Source of the DNA: Bacillota bacterium
GTDB taxonomy: Bacteria > Bacillota > Clostridia > Clostridiales > Caloramatoraceae
DNA: 64,000 nt
Reading direction: 5' to 3'
Assembly (NCBI GenBank): GCA_023389275.1
Contig: JAEWEN010000012.1
Span: forward strand, 21,778 to 85,777
In this document: in pieces, positions 52,882 through 61,794 of the stretch
Position numbering within the stretch: the stretch's first letter is position 1
How the letters are laid out: every line of letters starts with the position of its first letter
Made by a program: the position numbers and the translations under genes
Notes under the pieces: generated by a model
Told to the model about the DNA's origin: nothing
Databases searched by the model: none
Seen by the model: only the letters and a program-made list of their open reading frames with translations

Positions 52882-54159
52882 CTATTTTAAGAAACCGTCA
52901 TAGTTTTTCATTACTAATTGAGCTTTTATTTGCTTTCTTAGTTCTAATGCAACATTTACTACAATTAGCATTGTTGTACCACCTAATTGGAAGTTTTTCA
53001 AATCAGGTGCAAACTGTGCTATTAATATAGGAATTATTGCAACAACTGAAGCAAATACTCCTCCAATAAATGTCATTCTATTTAATACATTCGTTAAAAA
53101 GTTCTCTGTTGGCTCACCTGGTCTAATACCTGGTATAAATCCTCCACTTTTTTGTAGATTCTCAGCCATTTCATCTGGTTTAAAAGTAATAGATGTATAG
53201 AACCATGTAAAGAATATAATAAGTAGAACGTATATAATTGGATATATAGGTCCTTTTATGCTTAATGAGCCACTTTCAAATAGTTGGCGCCATTTGTTAG
53301 ATGGATCTAGGAATAATTGTGTTATAACCATTGGGAATTGCATAACTGACATAGCAAATATTATTGCTATAACTCCTGTTGAGTTTACATTTATAGGAAT
53401 GTGAGAGTTTTGAGCACCAAAACTTCTCGCTCCAACTTTTCTTTGAGCATACTGAACAGGAATTCTTCTTTCTCCAAGATCCATAATTACTATACCAAGT
53501 ATAACAAGCACAGCAAACGCAACTATCATTATTATATGAAGTATATTTATTGTACCTGCTTTTGCAAGAACTGAAAGCTCTACTGCCTGTGAAGGTATTT
53601 GAGCAATTATACCTGCAAATATTATAAGAGATGTACCATTTCCTATACCATACTCAGTTATTTTTTCACCTAACCACATTACAAATAATGTACCTGTTGT
53701 TAAAGTGATCATTATAGTAATTAGATTCATTGCAGAACCGTTTGCAAGAACCCCATTTGCATTTAAGTAAGCAGCCATACCAAATGACTGAATAAGTGCA
53801 AATATCACAGTGATATATCTGGTTATTTGTGTAATCTTCTTTCTTCCTTCTTGACCTTCTTTTTGTAGTTGCTCAAGTCTTGGAACAGCTACGGCAAGTA
53901 AACTCATTATGATTGATGAAGTGATATATGGACTTATACCCATAGCAAATATACTAAAGTTTTTAAATCCACCACCTGATAATATATCAAGAAATCCGAA
54001 AAACAGTCCGCCATCTACCATTTGCTTTAAGGCTTCTCTATTGATATCAGGAACAGGAATATGTATACCTGCCCTGAATACCATTAAAAGTGCCAAAGTA
54101 ACAAAGAGTTTCTTCCTTAAGTCAGGAATCCCCCATGCCTTGCGTAAGGTTTCAAACAA
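52882..54159 (-). CDS. secY: Preprotein translocase subunit SecY
   Basis: 425 residues with ten membrane helices, including the plug region after helix 1 and the cytosolic loop with QLQKEGQEGRKKITQITRY. It forms the protein-conducting channel with SecE and SecG, which are elsewhere. It starts one base before rplO ends, keeping the spc operon coupled. Confidence 0.98.
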   Translation of the reverse strand: MFETLRKAWGIPDLRKKLFVTLALLMVFRAGIHIPVPDINREALKQMVDGGLFFGFLDILSGGGFKNFSIFAMGISPYITSSIIMSLLAVAVPRLEQLQKEGQEGRKKITQITRYITVIFALIQSFGMAAYLNANGVLANGSAMNLITIMITLTTGTLFVMWLGEKITEYGIGNGTSLIIFAGIIAQIPSQAVELSVLAKAGTINILHIIMIVAFAVLVILGIVIMDLGERRIPVQYAQRKVGARSFGAQNSHIPINVNSTGVIAIIFAMSVMQFPMVITQLFLDPSNKWRQLFESGSLSIKGPIYPIIYVLLIIFFTWFYTSITFKPDEMAENLQKSGGFIPGIRPGEPTENFLTNVLNRMTFIGGVFASVVAIIPILIAQFAPDLKNFQLGGTTMLIVVNVALELRKQIKAQLVMKNYDGFLK

Positions 54160-54160
54160 T

Positions 54161-54601
54161 TTATATCACCTCTACTTTGCCTCCGGCCGCTTCAATCTTC
54201 TTAACAGCTGATTCAGTGAATTTAGCTGCTTTTACAGTAAGTTTTTTAGTAAGTTCCCCGTTTCCAAGAACCTTAACTCCGTCACCAAGATTTTTAAGAA
54301 CTTTAGTTTCCTTAAGAAGTTCTGGTGTAACTTCTGTTCCATCTTCAAATCTGTTTAGAGTTTCTATGTTGATTTCAGCATAGTTTTTAGCAAAGATATT
54401 AGTGAAACCTCTCTTTGGAAGTCTTCTATGAAGTGGCATTTGCCCTCCTTCAAATCCTGGTCTTACTCCACCACCTGAACGTGAACCTTGACCTTTTTGT
54501 CCTCTTCCTGAAGTTTTACCTTGTCCTGTTGCAGTTCCTCTACCTTTTCTCTTTGGCTCCTTTACTGAACCGGGAGCTGGTCTTAATTCGTGAAGTCTCA
54601 T
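54161..54601 (-). CDS. rplO: 50S ribosomal protein L15
   Basis: 146 residues; Gly/Arg-rich N-terminus (KGRGTATGQGKTSGRGQKGQ) and the PKRGFTN segment identify L15. Confidence 0.98.
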   Translation of the reverse strand: MRLHELRPAPGSVKEPKRKGRGTATGQGKTSGRGQKGQGSRSGGGVRPGFEGGQMPLHRRLPKRGFTNIFAKNYAEINIETLNRFEDGTEVTPELLKETKVLKNLGDGVKVLGNGELTKKLTVKAAKFTESAVKKIEAAGGKVEVI

Positions 54602-54620
54602 TTTCGCACCTCCCTCTATA

Positions 54621-54800
54621 TTAAACTTCTTCTACTTTTACCATAAAATCTATCTTATTGATCATACCTCTTATTTGAGGTGTTGCTTCGTGCTCAACAA
54701 CTGAACCTAGTTTTTTAAGTCCTAGTGCTTTAACAGTTGCTTTTTGGTCAGGTTTTTTTCCGATTAAGCTCTTAGTTAGCGTTACTTTTATTTTAGCCAC
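54621..54800 (-). CDS. rpmD: 50S ribosomal protein L30
   Basis: A 59-residue protein with a GTG start at 54800: MAKIKVTLTKSLIGKKPDQK, then ALGLKKLGSVVEHEATPQIRG. It sits between rpsE and rplO with 12- and 19-base gaps. It was missed by a 60-residue cutoff and was read directly. Confidence 0.95.
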   Translation of the reverse strand: MAKIKVTLTKSLIGKKPDQKATVKALGLKKLGSVVEHEATPQIRGMINKIDFMVKVEEV

Positions 54801-54812
54801 TATTAATCCCTC

Positions 54813-55310
54813 CTAACCTAGTATCTCTTCTACAGTCTTTCCTCTTAGTTTTGCAATTTGCTCAACTGTTTTCATGTTGGAAAGTCCGCATAGTGTAGCA
54901 TTTACCATATTTCTTGGATTGTTTGAACCAAGTGATTTAGCTCTTACATCTTTAAGTCCTGCTAATTCAAGTACCGCACGCACTGGTCCTCCAGCGATAA
55001 CTCCTGTACCTTCGCTAGCTGGCATTATTAGAACTCTACCTGCACCATATTCTCCTACTGATTCATGTGGTACTGTAGTGTCAACCATTTCTACTTTTAT
55101 AAGGTTTTTCTTAGCATCTTCTATTGCTTTTCTAATAGCTTCTGGAACTTCTGTTGCTTTACCAATTCCAGTTCCTACATGTCCGTTTTCGTCACCAACT
55201 ACTACAAGGGCGCTGAATCTAAAGTTTCTTCCACCCTTAACAACCTTAGCAACTCTGTTTATAAATACAACCTTTTCTTTAAGGTTTAACTTGCTAGGAT
55301 CGACTCTCAT
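54813..55310 (-). CDS. rpsE: 30S ribosomal protein S5
   Basis: 165 residues: double-stranded RNA-binding domain with VAKVVKGGRNFRFSALVVVGD and the PASEGTGVIAGGPVRAVLELAG block. Mutations of the family here alter decoding fidelity. Gap to rpmD 12 bases. Confidence 0.98.
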   Translation of the reverse strand: MRVDPSKLNLKEKVVFINRVAKVVKGGRNFRFSALVVVGDENGHVGTGIGKATEVPEAIRKAIEDAKKNLIKVEMVDTTVPHESVGEYGAGRVLIMPASEGTGVIAGGPVRAVLELAGLKDVRAKSLGSNNPRNMVNATLCGLSNMKTVEQIAKLRGKTVEEILG

Positions 55311-55331
55311 CTGTTTCCCTCCTTCTTCAAA

Positions 55332-55700
55332 TTAGAAGTTAAGGCCTGCTTCTCTAGCTGCTTCAGCAAGTTCCTTAACTCTACCGTGATATATATATCC
55401 GCCTCTATCAAATACTACATCTTTGATATTCTTTTCTGCTGCTCTTTTTGCAACAAGCTCACCAACAACTTTAGCTGCTTCTTTGTTGCTTCCAAGTTTT
55501 AAAGTTCCTTTTAGTTCTTTATCAATTGATGATGCAGAAACTATTGTAACTCCGTCAACATCATTTATAATTTGAGCATAAATATGCTTTTCACTTCTAA
55601 ATACGTTTAGTCTTGGACGCTCAGCAGTTCCAGTTACTTTTTTACGAACTCTAAGATGTCTCTTTGATCTTTGATCGTTTTTGGATGGCTTATTTATCAT
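55332..55700 (-). CDS. rplR: 50S ribosomal protein L18
   Basis: 122 residues: RHLRVRKKVTGTAERPRLNVFRS and the C-terminal FDRGGYIYHGRVKELAEAAREAGL. It binds 5S rRNA together with L5. Confidence 0.98.
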   Translation of the reverse strand: MINKPSKNDQRSKRHLRVRKKVTGTAERPRLNVFRSEKHIYAQIINDVDGVTIVSASSIDKELKGTLKLGSNKEAAKVVGELVAKRAAEKNIKDVVFDRGGYIYHGRVKELAEAAREAGLNF

Positions 55701-55721
55701 GCAAAGCTCACTCCTTTCCTA

Positions 55722-56264
55722 TTACTTCTTACCAGTCTTACCTTCTTTACGTCTAACAACTTCGTCAGAGTATTTAATACCTTTACCTTTGTAAGGCTCT
55801 GGTGGTCTTACGCTTCTAATGTTTGCTGCAACGTGTCCAACAAGCTCTTTGCTTATTCCGTTAACAATTATTTGGTTTGGCCCTGGTACATCAAATGTAA
55901 TACCATCAGCTTCTTCAAATTCAACTGGATGTGAGAATCCAACATTTAGAACGATTTTATTTCCTTGTTTAGTTACTCTATAACCAACACCTACTAGATC
56001 AAGTGTCTTTTTATATCCTTCTGACACTCCTAGTACCATGTTATTTATTAAAGCTCTTGTTAATCCGTGTAGTGATCTTACTTCTTTATCATCATTAGGT
56101 CTAGTAACAACTACTGCGTTATCTTCAACCGCGATGTTTATTAGTTTGCTCATTTCCTTAGTTAAAGTTCCTTTTGAACCTTTCACTGTTACAACGTTGT
56201 TAGAATCAACAGTAACAGTCACTCCTTGTGGAAGAGCAACTGGAAGTCTACCTACTCTTGACAT
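55722..56264 (-). CDS. rplF: 50S ribosomal protein L6
   Basis: 180 residues made of two similar domains; MSRVGRLPVALPQGV and the C-terminal PPEPYKGKGIKY motif are diagnostic. Confidence 0.98.
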   Translation of the reverse strand: MSRVGRLPVALPQGVTVTVDSNNVVTVKGSKGTLTKEMSKLINIAVEDNAVVVTRPNDDKEVRSLHGLTRALINNMVLGVSEGYKKTLDLVGVGYRVTKQGNKIVLNVGFSHPVEFEEADGITFDVPGPNQIIVNGISKELVGHVAANIRSVRPPEPYKGKGIKYSDEVVRRKEGKTGKK

Positions 56265-56289
56265 AATTACACCTCCTATTGATTCTTAA

Positions 56290-56688
56290 TTACCAAATGT
56301 AACAAATAACTTCTCCACCAATACCTTCAACTCTTGCTTTTTTATCTGTCATAATTCCTTTTGAAGTTGAAAGTACTGCTGTACCTAGCCCACCAAGAAC
56401 TTTTGGTATATTGTCCTTTTGAGCGTATATTCTTAATCCTGGCTTTGAAATTCTCTTAATACCAGTAATTACTCTTTCTTTGTTTGCTCCGTACTTTAGT
56501 GTTAGCTTAAGCATTGGAACAGATCCGTCAACATAATCTTCTGACTTAACTAGGTATCCTTCTTCTACTAGTATATCAGCCACTGCCTTCTTTATTTTTG
56601 AAGCAGGAAGTTCCACGCTTTCGTGTTTCACTATATTTGCATTTCTGATACGAGTTAACATATCAGCTATTGGATCAGTCATTACCAT
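56290..56688 (-). CDS. rpsH: 30S ribosomal protein S8
   Basis: 132 residues: TDPIADMLTRIRNAN and the C-terminal STSKGIMTDKKARVEGIGGEVICYIW. S8 is the classical spc-operon autoregulator in Escherichia coli; no such site was identified here. Confidence 0.98.
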   Translation of the reverse strand: MVMTDPIADMLTRIRNANIVKHESVELPASKIKKAVADILVEEGYLVKSEDYVDGSVPMLKLTLKYGANKERVITGIKRISKPGLRIYAQKDNIPKVLGGLGTAVLSTSKGIMTDKKARVEGIGGEVICYIW

Positions 56689-56721
56689 ATATACTGCCTC
56701 CTTTCCTTTATATAAAGTATA

Positions 56722-56907
56722 TTACCAACTTGCTTTCTTGCATCCAGGAATTTCTCCTTTGTATGCAAGTTCTCTAAAGCAAATTCTGCAAATTCCAAAT
56801 TTCTTTAATACAGAGTGTGGTCTTCCACAGATTCTGCATCTTGTATATGCTCTTGAAGAAAACTTTGGTTCTTTCTTCCATTTTTCTATCATCGCCTTAC
56901 GTGCCAC
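56722..56907 (-). CDS. rpsZ: 30S ribosomal protein S14, type Z
   Basis: 61 residues with the zinc ribbon C24, C27, C40, C43. This short zinc-binding form replaces the 101-residue zinc-free S14 of enteric bacteria. Confidence 0.97.
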   Translation of the reverse strand: MARKAMIEKWKKEPKFSSRAYTRCRICGRPHSVLKKFGICRICFRELAYKGEIPGCKKASW

Positions 56908-56924
56908 AATATTCCCTCCTTAGA

Positions 56925-57467
56925 TTACTGAGCAAAAGGCATTCCAAGAAGCTTTAATAGTTCTTTTGCTTCTTCGTCTGTCTTTGCAGTAGTAACGAAT
57001 ATTATATCCATACCTCTTAATTTTTCTATTTTATCGTACTCTACTTCAGGGAATATAAGTTGTTCCTTAACTCCTAGAGCGTAGTTTCCTCTACCATCAA
57101 AGGCTTTTCCAGAAACACCCTTAAAGTCCCTAACTCTTGGTAGAGCTACATTAACAAGCTTATCAACGAATTCATACATTTTTGCTTGTCTTAATGTTAC
57201 TTTACATCCTAAAGGCATACCTTCTCTTATTTTAAAGTTAGCTACTGATTTTTTAGCTCTAGTAACTATAGCCTTTTGTCCTGTTATTAATGTTAAGTCG
57301 CTAACTGCAGCGTCAAGAAGCTTTGCATTGTCTTTAGCATCTCCACATCCCATGTTAACAACTACTTTTTCTATTTTAGGTACTTGCATAATGCTTTTAT
57401 AACCGAACTTCTCACGCATTGCAGGTACTACTTCATTTTCGTACTTTTCTCTAAGTCTTGGTATCAT
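56925..57467 (-). CDS. rplE: 50S ribosomal protein L5
   Basis: 180 residues; MIPRLREKYENEVVPAM, MGCGDAKDN and the GMDIIFVTTAKTDEEA end identify L5, which contacts 5S rRNA and P-site tRNA. Gap of 17 bases to rpsZ. Confidence 0.98.
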   Translation of the reverse strand: MIPRLREKYENEVVPAMREKFGYKSIMQVPKIEKVVVNMGCGDAKDNAKLLDAAVSDLTLITGQKAIVTRAKKSVANFKIREGMPLGCKVTLRQAKMYEFVDKLVNVALPRVRDFKGVSGKAFDGRGNYALGVKEQLIFPEVEYDKIEKLRGMDIIFVTTAKTDEEAKELLKLLGMPFAQ

Positions 57468-57489
57468 TTAGAAAACCTCCCTTCTTGTT

Positions 57490-57807
57490 TTATAAAGTCT
57501 CATTACATTTCTTGCAATATCTAACCTTTGAACCGTCTTCTAAGAATTTGTTAGCTATTCTTGTAACACTGCTACATTTTTTACAGTATAGCATTACGTT
57601 TGAAGCATTTATAGGTGCTTCTTTCTTAACGATTCCGCCTTCTCTGTTTGCAGCATTAGGCTTAACATGTTTAGTTATCATGTTTACGTCTTTAACGATT
57701 ACTCTGTTTGATTTTGGAATAACCTTTAAAACTTCACCTATTTTGCTTGCATCTTTACCTGCTATAACACATACAGTGTCTCCTCTTTTAACGTGAACTT
57801 TTGCCAC
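57490..57807 (-). CDS. rplX: 50S ribosomal protein L24
   Basis: 105 residues with a GTG start. KOW motif GDTVCVIAGKDASKIGEV, then a C-terminal zinc-ribbon-like part with C75-x2-C78 and C98-x2-C101. Such cysteine-paired L24 ends occur widely in Firmicutes, so this is not unusual. Confidence 0.97.
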   Translation of the reverse strand: MAKVHVKRGDTVCVIAGKDASKIGEVLKVIPKSNRVIVKDVNMITKHVKPNAANREGGIVKKEAPINASNVMLYCKKCSSVTRIANKFLEDGSKVRYCKKCNETL

Positions 57808-57827
57808 TTAAGCCACCTCCTACTCTA

Positions 57828-58196
57828 TTATAGTACTTCCGGTGCAAGTGAAAGAATTTTTGTGAATTCTTTTTCTCTAAGTTCTCTTGCAACAGGTCCG
57901 AAAATTCTTGTTCCTTTTGGGTTTTTATCGTCTTTGATAATTACCGCTGCGTTTTCATCGAACTTGATGTATGAACCGTCAGCTCTTCTTACACCTTGCA
58001 CTGATCTAACGATAACAGCTTTAACTACGTCACCTTTTTTAACAACTCCACCTGGTGTTGCACTTTTAACGCTAGCTACTATTACGTCACCTATGTTTCC
58101 CCATTTTCTTTTTGATCCACCAAGGACACGAATGCACATTATTTCTTTTGCTCCAGAGTTATCTCCTACTCTTAGCCTTGTTTGTTGCTGAATCAT
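57828..58196 (-). CDS. rplN: 50S ribosomal protein L14
   Basis: 122 residues: MIQQQTRLRVGDNSGAKEIMCIRVLGG and GTRIFGPVARELREKEFTKI. It contributes to the L14-L19 bridge with 16S rRNA. Confidence 0.98.
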   Translation of the reverse strand: MIQQQTRLRVGDNSGAKEIMCIRVLGGSKRKWGNIGDVIVASVKSATPGGVVKKGDVVKAVIVRSVQGVRRADGSYIKFDENAAVIIKDDKNPKGTRIFGPVARELREKEFTKILSLAPEVL

Positions 58197-58220
58197 GAAA
58201 GTAACCTCCTTCCGTTTTTA

Positions 58221-58475
58221 TTACTTAGCTCTCTCAAGAATTTCAACAAGTCTCCATCTTTTATCCTTGCTTAATGGTCTTGTTTCCATTATTTTTACTG
58301 TATCACCAATTTTAACTGAGTTATTTTCATCATGAGCTTTGAACTTAATAGTTCTTTTCATAGTCTTATTGTAAAGCGGATGTCTAACTCTTGTTGCAAC
58401 AGCTACTACGATAGTTTTATCCATCTTGTCTGATACAACTTTACCAACTCTAACTTTTCTTAGACCTCTTTCCAC
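58221..58475 (-). CDS. rpsQ: 30S ribosomal protein S17
   Basis: 84 residues of OB fold: RKVRVGKVVSDKMDKTIVV and IMETRPLSKDKRWRLVEI. Confidence 0.98.
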   Translation of the reverse strand: MERGLRKVRVGKVVSDKMDKTIVVAVATRVRHPLYNKTMKRTIKFKAHDENNSVKIGDTVKIMETRPLSKDKRWRLVEILERAK

Positions 58476-58493
58476 TGGCAGTACCTCCCTTCA

Positions 58494-58706
58494 TTATTTC
58501 GCGCTTGCCTTAAGCTCTCTTTCTCTAAGGATAGTCTTAAGCTGAGCAATTGACTTTTTAACTTCCCTAATTCTTGATGGGTTTTCTAACTGGCCTGTAG
58601 CAAGTTGGAATCTAAGGTTAAAAAGTTCAGCTTTAAGTTCCATAACTTTTCCTTGTAATTCTAATACATCGCTTTCACGAACTGCACTTAACTCTTTAGC
58701 CTTCAT
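58494..58706 (-). CDS. rpmC: 50S ribosomal protein L29
   Basis: 70 residues of helical hairpin: ELKAELFNLRFQLATGQLENPSRIREVKK split over its two helices (the LFNLRFQLATGQL core is diagnostic). Overlaps rplP by 11 bases. Confidence 0.97.
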   Translation of the reverse strand: MKAKELSAVRESDVLELQGKVMELKAELFNLRFQLATGQLENPSRIREVKKSIAQLKTILRERELKASAK

Positions 58707-59139
58707 TTACTTCACCACCCATTTTTTCGAAGTCTCTTCTTGTAACGAACTTTGTTTTTACTGGAAGCTTATGTGAAGCAAGTCTCATAGCCTCTCTAGC
58801 TGTCTCTTCAGGAACTCCTGTAAGTTCGAAAAGTACTCTGCCAGGTTTAATTACTGCTACCCAGTATTCTGGTGATCCCTTACCAGAACCCATACGAGTT
58901 TCAGCAGGTTTTTGTGTTACTGGCTTATCTGGGAATACCTTGATCCAAAGTTTTCCCCCTCTTTTGATGTATCTATTTATAGCAATTCTCGCAGCTTCAA
59001 TTTGGTTGCTTGTCATCCAACCACATTCTAAAGCTTGGATTCCGTAATCTCCATAAGCGATAAAGTTACCTCTTGTAGCTTTACCAGTCATTCTACCACG
59101 TTGAACCTTACGACGTTTTACTCTTTTAGGCATTAACAT
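58696..59139 (-). CDS. rplP: 50S ribosomal protein L16
   Basis: 147 residues: MLMPKRVKRRKVQRGRMTGK and the MGSGKGSPEYWVAVIKPG block near the peptidyl-transferase region. Confidence 0.98.
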   Translation of the reverse strand: MLMPKRVKRRKVQRGRMTGKATRGNFIAYGDYGIQALECGWMTSNQIEAARIAINRYIKRGGKLWIKVFPDKPVTQKPAETRMGSGKGSPEYWVAVIKPGRVLFELTGVPEETAREAMRLASHKLPVKTKFVTRRDFEKMGGEVNEG

Positions 59140-59172
59140 TTCGTTATTCCTCCTTCCTGTATAAGCTTTATA

Positions 59173-59859
59173 TTACTTCTTTGAAGTTTCTTTCTTTTCT
59201 CTTTCCATTGGATTTGCAAGAGTTCTTACTTTTCCAAGAACTTCTCCCTTGTAAACCCAAACTTTAACACCGATTTTACCATAAGTTGTGTTAGCTTCTG
59301 CAAAACCGTAGTCAATGTCTGCTCTTAGTGTTTGTAGTGGAATAGTTCCTTCATTGTATCCTTCAGTTCTAGCCATTTCAGCTCCACCAAGTCTACCTGA
59401 ACAAGCAGTTTTAATACCCTTTATTCCAAACTTCATTGATCTAGCAATAGTTTGTTTCATAGCTTTTCTAAATGAAACCCTTTTTTCAAGTTGAAGAGCT
59501 ATATTTTCAGCAACAAGTTGTGCATCAGTTTCAGGGTTTTTAACTTCTACAATGTTTATAAGAACATGTTTAGAAGTCATTTTTTGAATTTGTTTTTTAA
59601 GTTCTTCTACACCAGATCCACCTTTACCGATTACGATTCCTGGCTTAGCTGTAAATATGTTAACTTTTACTCTGTTTGCAGTTCTCTCGATAGTAGTTTT
59701 TGATATACCTGCTGAGTAAAGTTTATTTTTTATAAATTTTCTTATTTGATTATCTTCAATAAGTTGATCAGCAAAATTTTTCTTATCAGCGTACCATTTT
59801 GCATCCCACTCTTTGATTATACCTACTCTTAGTCCGTGTGGATTAACTTTTTGACCCAT
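59173..59859 (-). CDS. rpsC: 30S ribosomal protein S3
   Basis: 228 residues with an N-terminal region MGQKVNPHGLRVGI, a KH domain with KPGIVIGKGGSGVEEL, and the C-terminal S3 domain. It lines the mRNA entry channel. Confidence 0.98.
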   Translation of the reverse strand: MGQKVNPHGLRVGIIKEWDAKWYADKKNFADQLIEDNQIRKFIKNKLYSAGISKTTIERTANRVKVNIFTAKPGIVIGKGGSGVEELKKQIQKMTSKHVLINIVEVKNPETDAQLVAENIALQLEKRVSFRKAMKQTIARSMKFGIKGIKTACSGRLGGAEMARTEGYNEGTIPLQTLRADIDYGFAEANTTYGKIGVKVWVYKGEVLGKVRTLANPMEREKKETSKK

Positions 59860-59876
59860 TTATGACCCTCCTTCCG

Positions 59877-60212
59877 TTATGCTCTTTCTTTAACTACCAT
59901 TGTAATATGACTAGTTTTCTTTAATATTCTAAATGCTCTTCCTTGAGCGTGTGGTCTGTATCTTTTAAGTGTTGGTCCTTGACCTACAAATGTTTCTGAA
60001 ACATAAAGCTTTGATACGTCCATTTTGTTGTTGTTTTCAGCATTTGCTATAGCTGACTTAAGAAGTTTCTCTACAACAGGAGCAGCAGCTCTTGGTGTGT
60101 GCTTAAGTATTGCTAATGCTTCTCCAACATTTTTTCCTCTTATTAGGTCTAGTACAACTCTAACTTTTAGAGGAGACATTCTGATATATTTAGCATATGC
60201 TCTTGCTTCCAT
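59877..60212 (-). CDS. rplV: 50S ribosomal protein L22
   Basis: 111 residues; ARAYAKYIRMSPLKVRVVLDLIRGK and the tunnel-loop region RPHAQGRAFRILK are typical. The loop is a known macrolide resistance site and looks wild type. Confidence 0.98.
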   Translation of the reverse strand: MEARAYAKYIRMSPLKVRVVLDLIRGKNVGEALAILKHTPRAAAPVVEKLLKSAIANAENNNKMDVSKLYVSETFVGQGPTLKRYRPHAQGRAFRILKKTSHITMVVKERA

Positions 60213-60230
60213 TATGGCGCCCTCCTTCCG

Positions 60231-60512
60231 CTATCTTCTTTTTGATGACTTTTCGTCGTAGTCATGTCCTCTGTATGTTCTTGTTGGTGCAAATTCACCT
60301 AGCTTATGTCCTATCATGTCTTCAGTAATGTAAACTGGTACATGTTTTCTTCCGTCATAAACAGCTATTGTGTGACCTGCCATTTGTGGGAATATTGTTG
60401 AACTTCTTGACCAAGTCTTTAATACCTTCTTCTCTCCTGACTTGTTCATCTCAACTATTCTCTTTAAAAGTACTTCTTGTACAAAAGGTCCTTTTTTAAG
60501 TGATCTACTCAA
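60231..60512 (-). CDS. rpsS: 30S ribosomal protein S19
   Basis: 93 residues: MSRSLKKGPFVQEVLLKRI, WSRSSTIFPQMAGHTIAVYDGRK. Preceded (5') by an 81-base spacer from rplB that contains a stable hairpin. Confidence 0.98.
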   Translation of the reverse strand: MSRSLKKGPFVQEVLLKRIVEMNKSGEKKVLKTWSRSSTIFPQMAGHTIAVYDGRKHVPVYITEDMIGHKLGEFAPTRTYRGHDYDEKSSKRR

Positions 60513-60554
60513 TGTTCGTGCCTCCCTTCACAAGGTTATTAAGTTAAGGATGCT

Positions 60555-60579
60555 GATCGCATAGAAATTCTATGCGGTC
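60555..60579 (-). other. Hairpin in the rplB-rpsS spacer
   Basis: GACCGCATAGA and TCTATGCGATC (one G-T pair) around a 3-base loop, minus strand. No T run follows, so it is not a normal terminator; mRNA processing or stability is possible. Confidence 0.5.
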
Positions 60580-60593
60580 ACGCTACTTCCTTA

Positions 60594-61430
60594 CTACTTT
60601 TTCTTTCTTGCTTTAACAATATACTTATCTGAGTATTTATTGTTCTTTCTAGTTTTATATCCAAGAGCTGGTTTACCCCATGGAGTAACTGGAGATGGTC
60701 TACCGATAGGTGATCTACCTTCCCCTCCACCGTGTGGGTGGTCGCAAGGGTTCATTACAGAACCTCTAACTGTAGGTCTGATACCCATGTGTCTCTTCTT
60801 ACCAGCTTTTCCGATGCTAACAAGCTCATGTGATAGATTTCCTATTGTTCCAACTGTAGCTTTACAGTCAGTTCTTACAAGTCTAACTTCACCACTTGGT
60901 AGTCTTACTTGTGAATAGTCATTTTCTTTAGCCATTAGTTGAGCTTCAGCTCCTGCTGATCTAACTAACTGACCACCTTTTCCTGGGAAAAGTTCTATGT
61001 TGTGAATTGTAGTACCTACTGGAATATTTTTTATTGGTAGTGCATTACCAACTTTAATATCAGCTTCTGGTCCTGATACTACTGTATCTCCAACTTTTAA
61101 TCCGTTTGGAGCTAGAATATATCTTTTTTCTCCATCAGCATAGCAAAGTAATGCTATAAATGCTGTTCTGTTTGGATCATATTCTATTTGAGTTACCTTT
61201 GCAGGTATTCCATCCTTATTTCTCTTAAAGTCAATAAGTCTGTATTTTATTTTAGCTCCGCCACCTCTGTGACGAACAGTTATTCTACCGTGTGCATTTC
61301 TACCTGAATGCTTTTTTAGGGCAACTAAAAGTGACTTTTCTGGAGTCGCGTTTTTAGTTAGTTCTTCGAAAGTTAAAACTGACATGTTTCTTCTTCCGGC
61401 AGAAGTTGGTCTATAAACCTTTATACCCAT
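60594..61430 (-). CDS. rplB: 50S ribosomal protein L2
   Basis: 278 residues: MGIKVYRPTSAGRRNMSVL, the GGGRSPIG-type C-terminal block (GGGEGRSPIGRPSPVTPWGKP) and MNPCDHPHGGGEG. It is essential for subunit association and peptidyl transfer. Confidence 0.98.
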   Translation of the reverse strand: MGIKVYRPTSAGRRNMSVLTFEELTKNATPEKSLLVALKKHSGRNAHGRITVRHRGGGAKIKYRLIDFKRNKDGIPAKVTQIEYDPNRTAFIALLCYADGEKRYILAPNGLKVGDTVVSGPEADIKVGNALPIKNIPVGTTIHNIELFPGKGGQLVRSAGAEAQLMAKENDYSQVRLPSGEVRLVRTDCKATVGTIGNLSHELVSIGKAGKKRHMGIRPTVRGSVMNPCDHPHGGGEGRSPIGRPSPVTPWGKPALGYKTRKNNKYSDKYIVKARKKK

Positions 61431-61494
61431 TCGTAATTCCCTCCTTACGTTCGCTTATCTGACATTTCGTCAATAACTGCTTTTTTATTTATGA

Positions 61495-61794
61495 CTAAGC
61501 ATTAAATCCTTCGAAGAATTCAATTGCTTTGCTTTCAGCAGTAAGTTTAACAACTGCTTTTTTGAAAGAAGCTCTTCTTCCTATGCTACGTCCTACTCTT
61601 TTCATTTTTCCATCGTAGTTAAGAGTTCTAACGTCTTCTACCTTAACTCCGAATACTTCCTCAACTGCTCTTTTGATCATTGACTTATTTGAGTCAACGT
61701 GTACCATGAAGGTGTATTGTCTGTCTGCCATTTGAGCCATTGATTTTTCAGTTATAACTGGCTTAATTATTACATCATAATTTGTTAGCTTCAT
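61495..61794 (-). CDS. rplW: 50S ribosomal protein L23
   Basis: 99 residues; NYDVIIKPVITEKSMAQMADRQYTF is diagnostic. It sits at the tunnel exit and docks signal recognition particle and trigger factor. It overlaps rplD by one base. A 64-base spacer with a small hairpin (TGAC, loop, GTCA) separates it from rplB. Confidence 0.98.
   Translation of the reverse strand: MKLTNYDVIIKPVITEKSMAQMADRQYTFMVHVDSNKSMIKRAVEEVFGVKVEDVRTLNYDGKMKRVGRSIGRRASFKKAVVKLTAESKAIEFFEGFNA

Noticed and set aside
58600..59000. Transferred or duplicated segment inside the ribosomal cluster
   Set aside because: Gene order, lengths and spacing are the standard S10-spc-alpha arrangement and nothing departs from it.
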